The notes under the pieces: model-generated
What the model was told of the DNA's origin: nothing
The model's input: only the letters and a program-made list of their open reading frames with translations
The model's database searches: none
Assembly: GCA_963578825.1 (NCBI GenBank)
Contig: CAUZDW010000005.1
Span: 1-64,000 of the forward strand
Direction: 5' to 3'
Length of the DNA stretch: 64,000 nucleotides
DNA from: JAJDNS01 sp963578825
Lineage (GTDB): Bacteria; Acidobacteriota; Vicinamibacteria; Fen-336
In this document: piece after piece, positions 35,874-43,928 of the stretch
Layout of the letters: each line of letters opens with the position of its first letter
Numbering within the stretch: the stretch's first letter is position 1
Made by a program: the position numbers and the translations under genes

Positions 35874-36086
35874 GTCGGCAGAGTGGTCAAGAGGGCTGGC
35901 TCGTCTCGCAAGTGGCAGTCGCCGACGGGTCGACACGCGGGGGAGCCGGGCCGTCAGGTGTGCTGCGTATACACCAAGCCGGCCTCCGCTGCCAAGCGCT
36001 CGGCCGGTCCGGTCAGCTCGCCATGCAGGAGGCTGCCCGCCGTTGCTCCCGGGCCTGGCGGCACTCGACACGGCGGCATTCCATTC

Positions 36087-36115
36087 TTGACAGCCTCGCC
36101 ACGGTCCTTTAGAGT
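36087..36115 (+). promoter_or_regulatory. Promoter of the aro-his-trp operon
   Basis: A perfect -35 box TTGACA (36087-36092) and a -10 box TAGAGT (36110-36115, four of six consensus bases) are separated by 17 bases. Transcription would start near 36122. This gives a leader of about 235 bases before aroDE, holding the leader-peptide gene and the attenuator. It is the best promoter match I found in the window. Confidence 0.75.
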
Positions 36116-36140
36116 CATCCGTCTGGTGGGACGATTCGAC

Positions 36141-36233
36141 ATGACCCTGCAAGCCAGCTCGAATGGACGTGACCCTCGTGGCGGGGTCGTGCGCCGTTGG
36201 TGGACCGCGTTTCATTACTACGGGCACCCGTAG
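36141..36233 (+). CDS. Leader peptide rich in Trp, Phe, Tyr and His codons
   Basis: A 30-residue peptide from ATG 36141, 19 bases after the predicted transcription start, with GGTGGG ten bases upstream. It ends RRWWTAFHYYGHP and stops at TAG 36231. Seven of its last eleven codons are Trp, Trp, Phe, His, Tyr, Tyr, His, exactly the amino acids made or fed by the operon behind it. Leader peptides of trp, his and phe operons work by ribosome stalling at such codons when the matching charged tRNA is scarce. A shorter version starting at GTG 36189 is possible but has poorly spaced ribosome binding. The combination of four amino acids in one leader is unusual. Confidence 0.85.
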   Translation: MTLQASSNGRDPRGGVVRRWWTAFHYYGHP

Positions 36234-36266
36234 CGGTGGGCCCCTCGGGGACCGCCGCAAGTTGAG

Positions 36267-36318
36267 CGGGTTTCCTGGGGACGCGGACTCTGGCGAGAGA
36301 GCCTCTTCAGGAAACCTG
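36267..36318 (+). promoter_or_regulatory. Antiterminator helix of the operon attenuator
   Basis: Bases 36267-36281 can pair with 36304-36318 along all 15 positions (12 Watson-Crick, three G-U), including GGTTTCCTG with CAGGAAACC. This helix uses most of both arms of the terminator at 36300-36326, so the two structures exclude each other. Earlier leader segments can in turn occupy this strand: CCGCGT at 36205-36210 with ACGCGG at 36281-36286, and ACCCG at 36226-36230 with CGGGT at 36267-36271. Both of those segments lie inside the leader-peptide gene, so a stalled ribosome would free the antiterminator. The pairing is direct; the regulatory reading is inference. Confidence 0.8.
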
Positions 36319-36329
36319 GAGAGGCTTTT
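36300..36329 (+). terminator. Intrinsic terminator (attenuator) before aroDE
   Basis: A 12-bp hairpin, AGCCTCTTCAGG / CCTGGAGAGGCT with one G-U pair and an AAA loop, is followed directly by TTTT. It lies between the leader-peptide stop and the aroDE start at 36356, so it would stop transcription before the operon unless prevented by the antiterminator. Confidence 0.85.
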
Positions 36330-36355
36330 GTGCTTCTGGAACCGCGACGGACAAC

Positions 36356-37846
36356 GTGACCGCAATCTGCGTGAGCCTGACCGAGGCGAACACCGAGGCG
36401 ACGCTCGCCCGGATGGCGGAGCTCGCGCCCGTGGCGGACCTCTTCGAGGTGCGGGCCGACTTCGTCGGTGACCTGGACATTCCCGCCCTACTCCGTGCCC
36501 GGGCGAAGCCCCTTCTTCTCACCTGCCGCCCCGAGTCCGAAGGAGGGCGCTGGCCCGACGCCGACCCCGACGGTCGTCGACGGATCCTGCAAGAGGCGGT
36601 GGACCGCGGCGTCGACCTGGTGGACGTGGAGCTCGACTCCGGTTTCGACGACGTGATCGCGGCGAAGGCCGGCCGGGGCCTCGTGGTCTCCTCACACGAC
36701 CTCCAAGGGCTGCCCGGCGACCTCGACGGGCTTCATTCCCGGATGGCCGCCACCGGCGCAGATGTGATCAAGATCGTCGGGACCGCTCGTTCGGTTGCGG
36801 ACGTGGGACGGCTCCTGGACTTTGCCCGCCGTCACGCCTCCCCCGCGAAGGCCGGCCGGGGTCTCGTCGTGCTGGCCATGGGACCCCTTGGGACGTCTTC
36901 GAGGATTCTCGGCGGGCGGTACGGGGCGCCGTTCACCTTCGCCTCCCCCGCCCGGGGCGGCGAGGCGGCCCCGGGCCAGATCCCCGCACACGTCCTCGCC
37001 GGAACGTACGGCGTTCGCTCGGTTGGATCTGGGACCCTCGTCTACGGCATCCTCGGGCGGGACGTTCTTCGGAGCCTGTCCCCGGCCATCCACAACCGTG
37101 CTTTCGCCGAGCGGGGGATCGACGCCGTCTATGTCCCGCTTCAATCGGAGTCGCTGGAGGCGTTCCTGGAGGCGCGCTCGAGCCTGGGTCTTTCCGGTTT
37201 CAGCGTGACCCGCCCCTACAAGACCGAGCTCGTTCCACACCTCGAGTCGGTGACCCCGAACGTGGCGGAAGCGGACTCGGCGAACACCGTGGTGGTCCAG
37301 GATGGGCGGCTGCTGGGCCTCAGCACCGACGGGGACGGGGTCCTTCTTCCCTTGCGGCAGCGTGGAGACGTGGGCGGGCGTCGGATCGATATCGTCGGCG
37401 CCGGCGGGGCCGCCCGTGCCGCGGCGCTGGCCCTCACCCGCGCCGGCGCTCGCGTCACCGTCCGGGCGCGTCGAGCGGAGCAAGCAGCGGAGGTGGCGTC
37501 GACCACCGGGAGCGCGCATGGTGGGCTCGAGGCCCTGGGAGGAGAGCCCTGGGACGTGCTCATCAACGCAACCCCGGTGGGCTCCGGGGCGCAACCTGGA
37601 AAGAGCCCTGTTCCGCCCGGCGTCCTCCGCCCGGACCGCATCGTCTTCGACATGGTGTATGAGCCTCGGGAGACGCCACTTCTCCGCGCCGCGAAGGCCG
37701 CGGGCTGCCGGACGATCGACGGGGTCGAGATGCTGGTGGCCCAAGCGGTCGGACAATTCGAGGCCTGGACCGGTGCGGAAGCACCCATCGGGGCAATGAC
37801 CGAGGCGGCTCACGCCGCCCTCGACGAGGCGGGGGCTCGAGAATGA
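36356..37846 (+). CDS. aroDE: Bifunctional 3-dehydroquinate dehydratase/shikimate dehydrogenase
   Basis: A 496-residue fusion carrying two consecutive shikimate-pathway steps. Residues 1-~215 are a type I dehydroquinase: FEVRADFVGD, catalytic His114 in VVSSHDLQG and Schiff-base Lys139 in DVIKIVGTA. Residues ~225-496 are shikimate dehydrogenase: SLSPAIHNRAF, the Lys in FSVTRPYKTEL (usually NVTxPxK), STDGDG and the NADP loop GAGGAARAAA. Plants have the same domain order, and it occurs in some bacteria. It begins with GTG at 36356, 27 bases after the attenuator U-run, and its stop overlaps hisZ. It is the first structural gene of the operon. Confidence 0.93.
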   Translation: MTAICVSLTEANTEATLARMAELAPVADLFEVRADFVGDLDIPALLRARAKPLLLTCRPESEGGRWPDADPDGRRRILQEAVDRGVDLVDVELDSGFDDVIAAKAGRGLVVSSHDLQGLPGDLDGLHSRMAATGADVIKIVGTARSVADVGRLLDFARRHASPAKAGRGLVVLAMGPLGTSSRILGGRYGAPFTFASPARGGEAAPGQIPAHVLAGTYGVRSVGSGTLVYGILGRDVLRSLSPAIHNRAFAERGIDAVYVPLQSESLEAFLEARSSLGLSGFSVTRPYKTELVPHLESVTPNVAEADSANTVVVQDGRLLGLSTDGDGVLLPLRQRGDVGGRRIDIVGAGGAARAAALALTRAGARVTVRARRAEQAAEVASTTGSAHGGLEALGGEPWDVLINATPVGSGAQPGKSPVPPGVLRPDRIVFDMVYEPRETPLLRAAKAAGCRTIDGVEMLVAQAVGQFEAWTGAEAPIGAMTEAAHAALDEAGARE

Positions 37847-38964
37847 ACGGAGCACACCGGCTGGCTCAGATCCCTGCGGGGGTGCAGTGCTTCGTCGGCG
37901 AGGAGGCTCGGCGACGGCGGCGCATCGAGGAGACGGCGATCGGCGTCTTCGAGGGTTGGGACTACGAGGAGATCATCCCGCCGCTGTTCGACTACGCCGA
38001 CGTCTTCACCAGCGAGTCGCTCTCCGCCAGGACCTATTCCTTCGTGGGTCGCGACGGGTCCGTGCTGGCACTTCGACCCGACTTCACCAGCCTGCTCGCC
38101 AAGATCGCCGCCGGTCGTCTTCGCGACCGGCCCACTCCCATCCGGCTCTACTACTCGGGAGAGGTCGTCCGCTACGAGCCGCCGAAAGCAGGGCGGCAAA
38201 GCGAGCTCTTCCAGATGGGGCTCGAGCACCTGGGCGGCGACTCCCGGACGGCCGACGCGGAGGTCCTGACGATCGCCGCCGAGTGTCTCGACCGCCTGGG
38301 CGTCTCGGGTTTCGTCCTGACGCTGGGCCACGTGGGGGTCTTCACCGGTCTCCTCGAGGGATCCGACCTCGAGCCGGCCCGCCTCGAGGACCTGCGGGAT
38401 CGAGTGGAGGCGAAGGACGCCCAGGGGATCCGGCGGGCGCTGTCCGGGGTCGATCTTCCCCAGGACAGGCGCGACGCTCTCGAGCGCCTGGCGGCCCTCG
38501 CAGGGGGTTCCGACGTTCTCCTCGATGCCGCCGAGGTTGTCGCGGACTGTCCTGCCGCGGCGGAGGCGCTCGGCCAGCTCAGGACCGTGTGGGAGGCCCT
38601 GGACCGCGCGGGCCTGGGCTCCTGCCTCGCGGTGGACCTGGGCGAGGTGCGCGGGCTCGACTACTACACCGGCCTGGTCTTCAGAGTGTTCGCACCGGGC
38701 CTGGGGTTCGAGGTGGGAGGCGGCGGTCGCTACGACACGCTGCTCGGGCGCTTCGGACGTCCACTCCCCGCGGTGGGCTTCATGCTCGGCCTCGACCGGG
38801 TGGCGCTTCTCCTGGCACGGCAGAAGGGGGAGCCGGCGCCGCCGCCCGAACCCGTCCATCCGGTGGCTGACGCCGACCTCGGCTCGGCCCTGGCCGAAGC
38901 GCGCTCGAAGCGGGAAAAGGGAGTGCGTGTGCGCCTGGACAAACACGACGGGGGGGATCCATGA
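37843..38964 (+). CDS. hisZ: ATP phosphoribosyltransferase regulatory subunit
   Basis: A 373-residue paralogue of the histidyl-tRNA synthetase catalytic domain. It keeps motif 2-like YYSGEVVRYEPPKAGRQSEL and motif 3-like GFMLGLDRVALLLAR, but lacks the C-terminal anticodon-binding domain. HisZ pairs with short HisG to make an octameric, histidine-inhibited enzyme for the first step of histidine synthesis. The hisG gene that follows is the short form, which supports the call. ATGA overlaps join it to aroDE and hisG. Confidence 0.93.
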   Translation: MNGAHRLAQIPAGVQCFVGEEARRRRRIEETAIGVFEGWDYEEIIPPLFDYADVFTSESLSARTYSFVGRDGSVLALRPDFTSLLAKIAAGRLRDRPTPIRLYYSGEVVRYEPPKAGRQSELFQMGLEHLGGDSRTADAEVLTIAAECLDRLGVSGFVLTLGHVGVFTGLLEGSDLEPARLEDLRDRVEAKDAQGIRRALSGVDLPQDRRDALERLAALAGGSDVLLDAAEVVADCPAAAEALGQLRTVWEALDRAGLGSCLAVDLGEVRGLDYYTGLVFRVFAPGLGFEVGGGGRYDTLLGRFGRPLPAVGFMLGLDRVALLLARQKGEPAPPPEPVHPVADADLGSALAEARSKREKGVRVRLDKHDGGDP

Positions 38965-39575
38965 GCCTCACCGTGGCTCTCTCCAAGGGGAAGCTCCTCT
39001 CCGGGACCCGAGACCTCTTCCGTCGCGCGGGCCTGCCGTTCCCCGATGGCGAGACGCGCCGGCTGGTCGTGCCGGTGGGCGGGCTGCGTTTCCTCTTCGT
39101 CAAAGACGGGGACGTGCCGACCTACGTCGAGTACGGGGTCGCCGACTGCGGAATTGCCGGCCGGGACGTCCTTCTCGAGGCCGGCAGTGACGTCTTCGAG
39201 CCCCTCGACCTGGGCTTCGGACGCTGCCGACTGGTCGTGGCACGTCCTGCGGGAGCGGCCCCCGCGTCCGTGGCCTCGACGGTGCGCGTCGCCACCAAGT
39301 ACCCGAAGGTGGCCGCCCGGCACTTCCTCGGTCGCGGCGTGTCCGTCGAGGTGGTGAGCCTGGCGGGCTCGGTCGAGATCGCCCCCGGGCTCGGCCTTGC
39401 CGACTGCATCGTGGACGTCGTCGAGACCGGCCGCACGCTCCGGGAGAACGGCCTGGTCGAGGTCGAGGACGTCGCCGAGTCGTCAGCGCGACTCGTCGTG
39501 AACCGGGCGAGCTTCCACGCGCAGCGAGCCGCGGTGAAGGGCCTCGTGGAGACCCTCGAGAGGGCCCTGCGATGA
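38961..39575 (+). CDS. hisG: ATP phosphoribosyltransferase, short form
   Basis: A 204-residue catalytic subunit. SLTVALSKGKLLSGTRDLF starts the protein, followed by the Cys-containing YGVADCGIAGRDVLLE and the PRPP-binding region LGLADCIVDVVETGRTLREN. The regulatory C-terminal domain of long HisG is missing, so HisZ is required. It commits ATP and PRPP to histidine synthesis. It overlaps hisZ by four bases and hisD by four. Confidence 0.95.
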   Translation: MSLTVALSKGKLLSGTRDLFRRAGLPFPDGETRRLVVPVGGLRFLFVKDGDVPTYVEYGVADCGIAGRDVLLEAGSDVFEPLDLGFGRCRLVVARPAGAAPASVASTVRVATKYPKVAARHFLGRGVSVEVVSLAGSVEIAPGLGLADCIVDVVETGRTLRENGLVEVEDVAESSARLVVNRASFHAQRAAVKGLVETLERALR

Positions 39576-40864
39576 ACCGGCTCACCTACGGGCGTCGGGA
39601 CTGGGACCGCTGGCTCGCTCGCCTGCCCCGTTCGTCCGCCCCCCGTCCGGCCGTCCTGCGGGCCGCGGAGAGGATCGTTCGAGCCGTGCGCGTCGAGGGA
39701 GACCGTGCTGTCGTCCGCTACACCGCACGTCTCGACGACGTCCGCCTGACACCGGCCCAGATTCGGGTGAAGCCCGGCGAGATCCGCTCTCTGGCGTCCC
39801 AGGCCGATCGATCGCTGGTGCGGGCACTCCGGCAGATGGCCCGCCGCATCGAGGACTACCACCGGCGGCAGCTCCAGGGAGGCTTCCGCTCCGAGCTGCC
39901 CGATGGATCCGTGCTCGAAGAGGTCGTCCGTCCGCTGGCGTCGGTCGGGCTCTACGTGCCGGGGGGAGCCGGAGCCTATCCCTCCTCTGTGCTCATGAGC
40001 GCCATACCGGCCCGGGTGGCCGGTGTCGGCCGTGTGGTCGTGGCGACGCCTCCCAAGACGCTCGAGGCGAACCCGGCGGTGGCGGCGGCTCTGGAGATTG
40101 CGGGCGCAGCGACCGAAGTGTTCCGGATCGGCGGGGCGCAGGCGGTGGCCGCCCTGGCGTACGGAACGCGGGTCGTGCCCCGGGTGGACCGCATCGTCGG
40201 GCCGGGCAACGCGTACGTGACGGCGGCCAAGAGGCTCGTCCGGGGACAGGTCGAGATCGATTCCGAAGCAGGACCCAGCGAGGTGGTGATCCTCGCCGAC
40301 TCGAGCGCCGATCCCGGGTGGGTGGCGGCCGATCTCCTCGCTCAGGCCGAGCACGGCAGCGGGGACGAGATGGTCGTGCTGGTGACGCCGTCCGCGGAGC
40401 TGGCCGAAGAGACGGAGAGACTCGTGGCCGAGGGCGTGACGACGGTAGCGAATCCACGAGCGGCGCGGCGCGCCCTCGAGCGGCACGGGGCGGTGGTCGC
40501 GGTCGAGGATCTCGAGCAGGGAGTGGCGGCGGTGAACGCCCTCGCTCCGGAGCACGTCGAGGTGCTGACTCGAAGGGCCGAGCGCGTGGCTCGGAGGATC
40601 GTCGGCGCAGCGGTCTTCGTGGGACCGTATTCGCCCGTAGCGGTGGGCGACTACGGAGTGGGCCCCAACCACGTCCTCCCGACGGGGGGAGGTGCGCGGT
40701 TCTCCTCACCGCTCTCCGTGCGGGACTTTCAGCGTCGGCAGAGCGTCGTGCGGATGACCGAGGCCGGTCTCGCCCGTGTGGCCGAGGGTCTCGTGCACGT
40801 GGCTCTCGCCGAGGGCTTCCGCGGGCACGCTCAAAGCGTGCTGACCCGCTTCGAGGGGGAGTGA
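39572..40864 (+). CDS. hisD: Histidinol dehydrogenase
   Basis: A 430-residue NAD-dependent enzyme for the last two oxidations to histidine. Signatures are LYVPGGAGAYPSSVLMSAIP, RIVGPGNAYVTAAKRLV, DSEAGPSEVVILADSSADP, the zinc ligands Gln/His in LLAQAEHGSGDE, and GVGPNHVLPTGGGARF. It is the biosynthetic copy, unlike the HpsN-like relative at 1000-2340, which has different residues around the C-terminal substrate region. Its TGA overlaps the hisC ATG. Confidence 0.96.
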   Translation: MNRLTYGRRDWDRWLARLPRSSAPRPAVLRAAERIVRAVRVEGDRAVVRYTARLDDVRLTPAQIRVKPGEIRSLASQADRSLVRALRQMARRIEDYHRRQLQGGFRSELPDGSVLEEVVRPLASVGLYVPGGAGAYPSSVLMSAIPARVAGVGRVVVATPPKTLEANPAVAAALEIAGAATEVFRIGGAQAVAALAYGTRVVPRVDRIVGPGNAYVTAAKRLVRGQVEIDSEAGPSEVVILADSSADPGWVAADLLAQAEHGSGDEMVVLVTPSAELAEETERLVAEGVTTVANPRAARRALERHGAVVAVEDLEQGVAAVNALAPEHVEVLTRRAERVARRIVGAAVFVGPYSPVAVGDYGVGPNHVLPTGGGARFSSPLSVRDFQRRQSVVRMTEAGLARVAEGLVHVALAEGFRGHAQSVLTRFEGE

Positions 40865-41970
40865 TGGACCCGCTCCGGCACGTCAAGCCAGCCGTACGGA
40901 AGATGAGGGCCTACACCCTCGCCGCCCGGGAGGCTCCGGTCAAGATCAACCAGAACGAGAATCCCTGGGACATCCCGGAGAGGGTCAAGCGCCGGGTCCT
41001 CGACGAGGCCCTGGTTCGCCCCTGGGCGCGCTATCCCGACTTCGACCCCCGTGAGCTCACCGACGCACTGGCCCGCTTCGCCGGCTGGCGAGAGGACGGC
41101 GTCCTGGCGGGCAACGGCTCGAACGAGCTCATCGAAGCGCTCCTGCTCGTGACCCTGGGGCCCGGGAGGCGGGTCGTCATTCCGGAGCCGACGTTCACCC
41201 TGTACGCGCTGCTGAGCCAGATCCTCGGAGCGGACGTGGTGCGCGTGCCGCTCACCTCCGAGTTGCGCTACGACACAGCGGCGCTCGTCGAGGCTCGCCG
41301 CCAGGGCGACCCGGCGGTGACCATCGTCTGCTCGCCCAACAACCCGACGGGGACCGTGCTGCCGCGGCAGGACCTGAAAAGGCTCTTGAAGGCCGGCGAC
41401 GGCCTGGTGGTCCTGGACGAGGCCTACCACGAGTTCTCCGGGGAGAGCGCGGTGCCGCTGCTGGAGGAGCACCCGAACTTGGTCGTGCTCAGGACCTTCT
41501 CCAAGGCCATGGCCCTCGCCGGTCTCCGGGTCGGGTACCTCCTGGGGTCGCCCGATCTCGTCCGCGAGGTCAACAAGGCTCGGCTTCCGTACAACCTCAA
41601 CTTCTTCAGCCAGATGGCGGCGCTCGCCGCGCTCGAGGAGAGCGAGGCGATCGGGGACATGGTGGCCCGGCTCGTCGCCGAACGCGAGAGCCTGCTCGCC
41701 CGCCTGGGAGACATCCCCGGGGTCCGGGCCTGGCCGTCGAAGGCGAACTTCATCCTGCTCGAGCTCGAGACCGTGTCGCCCAGAGGCGTCTTCGAGGCGC
41801 TGCACAGGCGGGGGGTCCTCGTCCGTGACGTGAGCTCGTATCCCATGCTCTCCAGGTGCCTCCGGGTGAGCGTGGGAGCCCCCGACGAGAACGAGACCTT
41901 TCTCCACGCACTGGGCACCGTGCTCGGGGAGATGGGCGTGAACGTGACCGCCGACACGGGGAGGGCGTGA
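40864..41970 (+). CDS. hisC: Histidinol-phosphate aminotransferase
   Basis: A 368-residue class I/II PLP enzyme. KINQNENPWDIPERVKRR is the typical N-terminus, with SPNNPTGTVL, VVLDEAYHEFSG and the Schiff-base Lys in LRTFSKAMALAGLRVGYL. It transaminates imidazole-acetol phosphate. HisC-type enzymes can also accept aromatic keto acids, which would suit an operon lacking a separate aromatic aminotransferase; this second role is inference. Confidence 0.95.
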   Translation: MDPLRHVKPAVRKMRAYTLAAREAPVKINQNENPWDIPERVKRRVLDEALVRPWARYPDFDPRELTDALARFAGWREDGVLAGNGSNELIEALLLVTLGPGRRVVIPEPTFTLYALLSQILGADVVRVPLTSELRYDTAALVEARRQGDPAVTIVCSPNNPTGTVLPRQDLKRLLKAGDGLVVLDEAYHEFSGESAVPLLEEHPNLVVLRTFSKAMALAGLRVGYLLGSPDLVREVNKARLPYNLNFFSQMAALAALEESEAIGDMVARLVAERESLLARLGDIPGVRAWPSKANFILLELETVSPRGVFEALHRRGVLVRDVSSYPMLSRCLRVSVGAPDENETFLHALGTVLGEMGVNVTADTGRA

Positions 41971-41972
41971 CG

Positions 41973-42563
41973 ATGGCCGATCGAAAGGCCCGCATCGAGC
42001 GAAAGACCCGGGAGACCGACATCACCGTCGCGCTCAACCTCGACCGCGCGACCCGCATCCGGATCAAGACCGGTGTGGGTTTCTACGACCACATGCTCAC
42101 GGCGCTGGCGAAGCACGCCGGCATCGGGCTCGAGGTCCGTTGCCAGGGCGACCTCCACATCGACGCCCACCACTCCGTCGAGGACGTGGGAATCGCCTTC
42201 GGGCAGGCGCTCAAGTCGGCCCTCGGCGACAAGAAGGGAATCACACGCTTCGGTCACGCGTATTGCCCCCTCGACGAGGCGCTCACGAGGGCGGTCGTCG
42301 ACCTCTCGGGGCGTCCCTGGCTGCACTTCGGGGTCGTGTTCCGGGCGAAGCGGATCGGCGACATGCCGACCGAGCTCTTCGAGGATTTCTTCTGGGCTGT
42401 CGCCGACCACGCCCGGCTCAACCTGCATCTCGACCTCATCCGGGGTCGCAACTCCCACCACATCGCCGAGGCCACTTTCAAGGCGACGGCGCGGGCCCTG
42501 CGGATGGCCGTTGCCCTCGATCCCCGGGCGAGCGGCGTGCCGTCCACGAAGGGCACGCTCTAG
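41973..42563 (+). CDS. hisB: Imidazoleglycerol-phosphate dehydratase
   Basis: A 196-residue monofunctional dehydratase with the manganese-site repeats FYDHMLTALAKHAG, HIDAHHSVEDVGIAFG, LHFGVVF and GRNSHHIAEATFKATARALR. The N-terminal histidinol-phosphatase domain found in enterics is absent, and no hisN-type phosphatase is in this operon, so that step must be encoded elsewhere. It starts two bases after hisC. Confidence 0.96.
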   Translation: MADRKARIERKTRETDITVALNLDRATRIRIKTGVGFYDHMLTALAKHAGIGLEVRCQGDLHIDAHHSVEDVGIAFGQALKSALGDKKGITRFGHAYCPLDEALTRAVVDLSGRPWLHFGVVFRAKRIGDMPTELFEDFFWAVADHARLNLHLDLIRGRNSHHIAEATFKATARALRMAVALDPRASGVPSTKGTL

Positions 42564-42573
42564 AAGGAATCCC

Positions 42574-43194
42574 ATGATCGCCATCGTCGACTACGGGATC
42601 GGGAATCTGGGGAGCGTCACCAAGGGCTTCCGCCACGTCGGCGCCGACGTCCGGCTCACGGGCGAGCCGGAGGTCCTGCGCCGGGCCTCCGCTCTCGTTC
42701 TGCCCGGCGATGGCGCCTTCGGGGCGACGATGGCGGAGATCGAGCGGCGGGGACTCGTCCCGATCCTTCACGAGGCGGTCGAGGCCGGGGTGCCCCTCCT
42801 GGGCATCTGCATCGGCATGCAGGTGCTCTTCGAAGAGAGCGAGGAGCACGGCCGCTTTCAGGGCCTCGGCCTCCTGCCGGGCCGGGTGCGCCGCTTCGGC
42901 GACGGGTTGCCGGTTCCTCACATGGGGTGGAACCAGCTGCACTCGGAGGCGTCCCATCCGCTGCTCGAAGGTCTAACAGACGGTGCACACGTCTACTTTG
43001 TTCACTCGTTCTTCTGTGACGCCGCGCCGGAGGTCGTCATCGCCTCTTCCGACTACGGCCGGGGCTTCGCGGCGGTGGTGGGGCGTGAGCGCGTCCTCGG
43101 CGTGCAGTTCCATCCGGAGAAGAGCCAGGCGGTGGGCCTGCGAATCGTGGCGAACTTCGTTCGTTTCGTCGAGACGGTGCGGAGGGCGGCGTGA
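42574..43194 (+). CDS. hisH: Imidazole glycerol phosphate synthase, glutaminase subunit
   Basis: A 206-residue class I glutamine amidotransferase with the Cys nucleophile in LLGICIGMQVLFEESEE and the His-Glu pair in VLGVQFHPEKSQ. It supplies ammonia to HisF. The ten-base gap after hisB (with GAAGGAAT upstream of ATG) is one of the few non-overlapping joints in the operon. It overlaps hisA by four bases. Confidence 0.96.
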   Translation: MIAIVDYGIGNLGSVTKGFRHVGADVRLTGEPEVLRRASALVLPGDGAFGATMAEIERRGLVPILHEAVEAGVPLLGICIGMQVLFEESEEHGRFQGLGLLPGRVRRFGDGLPVPHMGWNQLHSEASHPLLEGLTDGAHVYFVHSFFCDAAPEVVIASSDYGRGFAAVVGRERVLGVQFHPEKSQAVGLRIVANFVRFVETVRRAA

Positions 43195-43928
43195 TCGTCG
43201 TCCCCGCCATCGACATCCGACATGGCCGAGTGGTGCGTCTGCACCAGGGTCGACCGGAGGAGGAGACGGCCTACGGAGACGATCCGGCCGCCGCCGCACG
43301 ACGATGGGAGACGGAAGGGGCCGAGCGCCTCCATCTCGTCGATCTCGATGCCGCGATCGACGACCGTCCCCAGGGGGCCGCCGTGGCCACCGTCGTCGGG
43401 GCGGTCGGCATCCCGGTCGAGGTGGGTGGCGGGCTGCGGACCCTGGACACCGCGCGGCGGTACCGCGACGCGGGCGTGGAGCGGCTCATCTTCGGGACCG
43501 CCGCGGTGACGGCCCCGGAGGTCGTCGAAGAGGCGGCGGCGCTTTGGCCGGAGGCGGTGGCGGTGGCGATCGACGCACGGGGGGTCCGGGTGACGGTCTC
43601 CGGCTGGACCGAGGACACGGAGCTCGACGCCCTCGAGCTCGCCGCACGTGTGAAAGGCTGGGGGATCTCACGGGTGCAGTACACCGACGTCACCCGAGAC
43701 GGCACGCTCGCCGGTCCGAACATCGAGGCCATCGAGGAGATGGCCCGACGGAGCGGGCTTCGGGTCACCGCAGCCGGCGGCATCTCGACGCTCGACGACC
43801 TGGCCCGCCTGAGCGTGCTCGCCGACGTCGGGGTGGACGAGGTCATCTCGGGCAAGGCACTCTACGACGGTCGCTTCACACTGGCGCAGGCCCGAGCGGC
43901 CCTCGCTGCCGCGGTGGAGGGACGGTGA
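43191..43928 (+). CDS. hisA: ProFAR isomerase
   Basis: A 245-residue TIM barrel. IVVPAIDIRHGRVVRLHQG carries the catalytic Asp, the second half has QYTDVTRDGTLAGPNIEAIE, and phosphate loops include VEVGGGLRTLDT and VTAAGGISTLDDL. It performs the Amadori rearrangement of ProFAR. TrpF is present separately at 49197, so this is a dedicated HisA, not PriA. It starts with GTG overlapping hisH. Confidence 0.95.
   Translation: MIVVPAIDIRHGRVVRLHQGRPEEETAYGDDPAAAARRWETEGAERLHLVDLDAAIDDRPQGAAVATVVGAVGIPVEVGGGLRTLDTARRYRDAGVERLIFGTAAVTAPEVVEEAAALWPEAVAVAIDARGVRVTVSGWTEDTELDALELAARVKGWGISRVQYTDVTRDGTLAGPNIEAIEEMARRSGLRVTAAGGISTLDDLARLSVLADVGVDEVISGKALYDGRFTLAQARAALAAAVEGR

Noticed and set aside
36195..36212. 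T-box riboswitch in the operon leader (TTGGTGGACCGCG resembles the T-box sequence)
   Set aside because: The match lacks one base of the T-box consensus, lies about 90 bases before the terminator instead of in its antiterminator, and arises from the codons TGG TGG ACC GCG of the leader peptide. No specifier stem is visible.
36218..36255. Metabolite riboswitch formed by the two hairpins after the leader peptide
   Set aside because: The hairpins are simple and match no riboswitch core I know. Their position fits pause or spacer structures of a ribosome-mediated attenuator.
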